Source of the DNA: JAQBQB01 sp963846925
Lineage (GTDB): Bacteria > Gemmatimonadota > Gemmatimonadetes > Gemmatimonadales > Gemmatimonadaceae
Assembly (NCBI GenBank): GCA_963846925.1
Contig: CAWJXW010000014.1
Location: 310,001 to 374,000 of the forward strand
DNA: 64,000 bases
Direction: 5' to 3'
Position 1 is the stretch's first letter, and each line of letters starts with the position of its first letter. Of the stretch, positions 63,619-64,000 are shown in pieces. Below the pieces are notes generated by a model that ran no database searches, was not told the origin of the DNA, and saw only the letters and a program-made list of their open reading frames with translations. The translations under genes and the position numbers were made by a program.

Positions 63619-64000
63619 TTACTGAACGGTGATCGTGCCCTTCATGTTCATCGCCAGGTGCGGCGTGCAGTGGTATTCGTACTTGCCCGGCTTTATGCCG
63701 CCAAACGAGACGGTGTAATCCTCGTTCGGATTCATCAGCGTCGGGCCCGTGAGCTCGGCGACCTTGCTGTCCATGTTCGCGTCGAGCTGGGCCTTGGAGT
63801 CGGCCGGAGTCGTGGACGGGTCGAATGAAACGCTGTGAGGGCCACCGGCGACCATGACGAACTTCACCGCGTCACCCGCCTTGATGGTGAGGTCGGCCGG
63901 CTCGAATCGATAGCCCTTGTCGTCGCCGATCATCTTGACTTCAACCGTCTTGCCCGTGGCAGGAATCTTGGCCAGTGCGCCGGCCGCTGGGGCCGGAGTC
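63619..64000 (-). CDS. Plastocyanin/azurin-like blue copper protein (partial)
   Basis: Cupredoxin domain, cut by the window edge at its N-terminus. The copper ligands are visible: His in AGGPHSVSF, and Cys, His and Met in YEYHCTPHLAMNMKG (Cys-x2-His-x4-Met spacing). The upstream in-frame sequence (PAAGALAKIPATGKTVEVKM) is Ala/Pro-rich, like the linker after a signal peptide. It probably carries electrons in the periplasm or at the membrane surface. A full start is not in the window. Confidence 0.9.
   Translation of the reverse strand, partial: TPAPAAGALAKIPATGKTVEVKMIGDDKGYRFEPADLTIKAGDAVKFVMVAGGPHSVSFDPSTTPADSKAQLDANMDSKVAELTGPTLMNPNEDYTVSFGGIKPGKYEYHCTPHLAMNMKGTITVQ

Overview
High-GC bacterial chromosome fragment, most likely from a soil-type Gemmatimonadota or a close relative. 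This is inferred from the gene mix, not from a marker gene. The mix includes many exported zinc and serine peptidases, a DUF885 protein, GMC plus gluconate-dehydrogenase-3 pairs, MqnD of the futalosine menaquinone route, an RPA-type initiator and frequent ATGA/GTGA gene overlaps. No rRNA, tRNA, CRISPR array, IS element or prophage is visible. No gene-free stretch exceeds about 300 bases; the largest gaps (43977-44231, 44442-44698, 57860-58068, 58681-58894) hold only the short sites listed.

Left part (1-10832, almost all minus strand). A catabolic operon is read right to left: Tat-exported TIM-barrel isomerase/epimerase, DUF885 protein, GMC oxidoreductase, its Tat-signal small subunit, Gfo/Idh/MocA oxidoreductase, then (past one plus-strand gene) a Tat-signal Gfo/Idh/MocA oxidoreductase, a DUF1080 protein and an MFS transporter cut by the window edge. 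Together they look like a largely periplasmic C3-oxidation (3-keto-glycoside) pathway. Nearly every gene from 1 to about 8200 carries one or more single-base indels, which look like consensus errors. Isolated indels recur near 9695, 11830, 16175, 20890 and 36230/36400.

Middle (10943-43669). Secreted glycosidases (GH20, GH3), a GH15 enzyme, and peptidases (M24, M16, S9, S41, M1) dominate. Between them lie a lipoprotein nuclease with lamin-tail and PKD-like parts, glnA, mqnD, a histone-H1-like polyampholyte, a MerR regulator, an SDR, an RPA-family replication initiator, an aldo/keto reductase, a desaturase and a YggX-like protein.

Right part (43767-64000). Two cold-shock genes, a Crp/Fnr regulator divergent from a tail-anchored protein with a degenerate [FeFe]-hydrogenase-like domain, an M28 peptidase and an Smr protein. 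Next comes a complete divergent arginine locus: argC-argB-argD-GNAT acetyltransferase on the minus strand, argR-argG-argH on the plus strand, with ARG-box-like palindromes over both promoters. Then ispG, an HD-fold protein that lost its HD pair, free-methionine-sulfoxide reductase, a membrane protein, a BY-kinase-like protein that lost its Walker A lysine, and a blue-copper protein running off the right edge.
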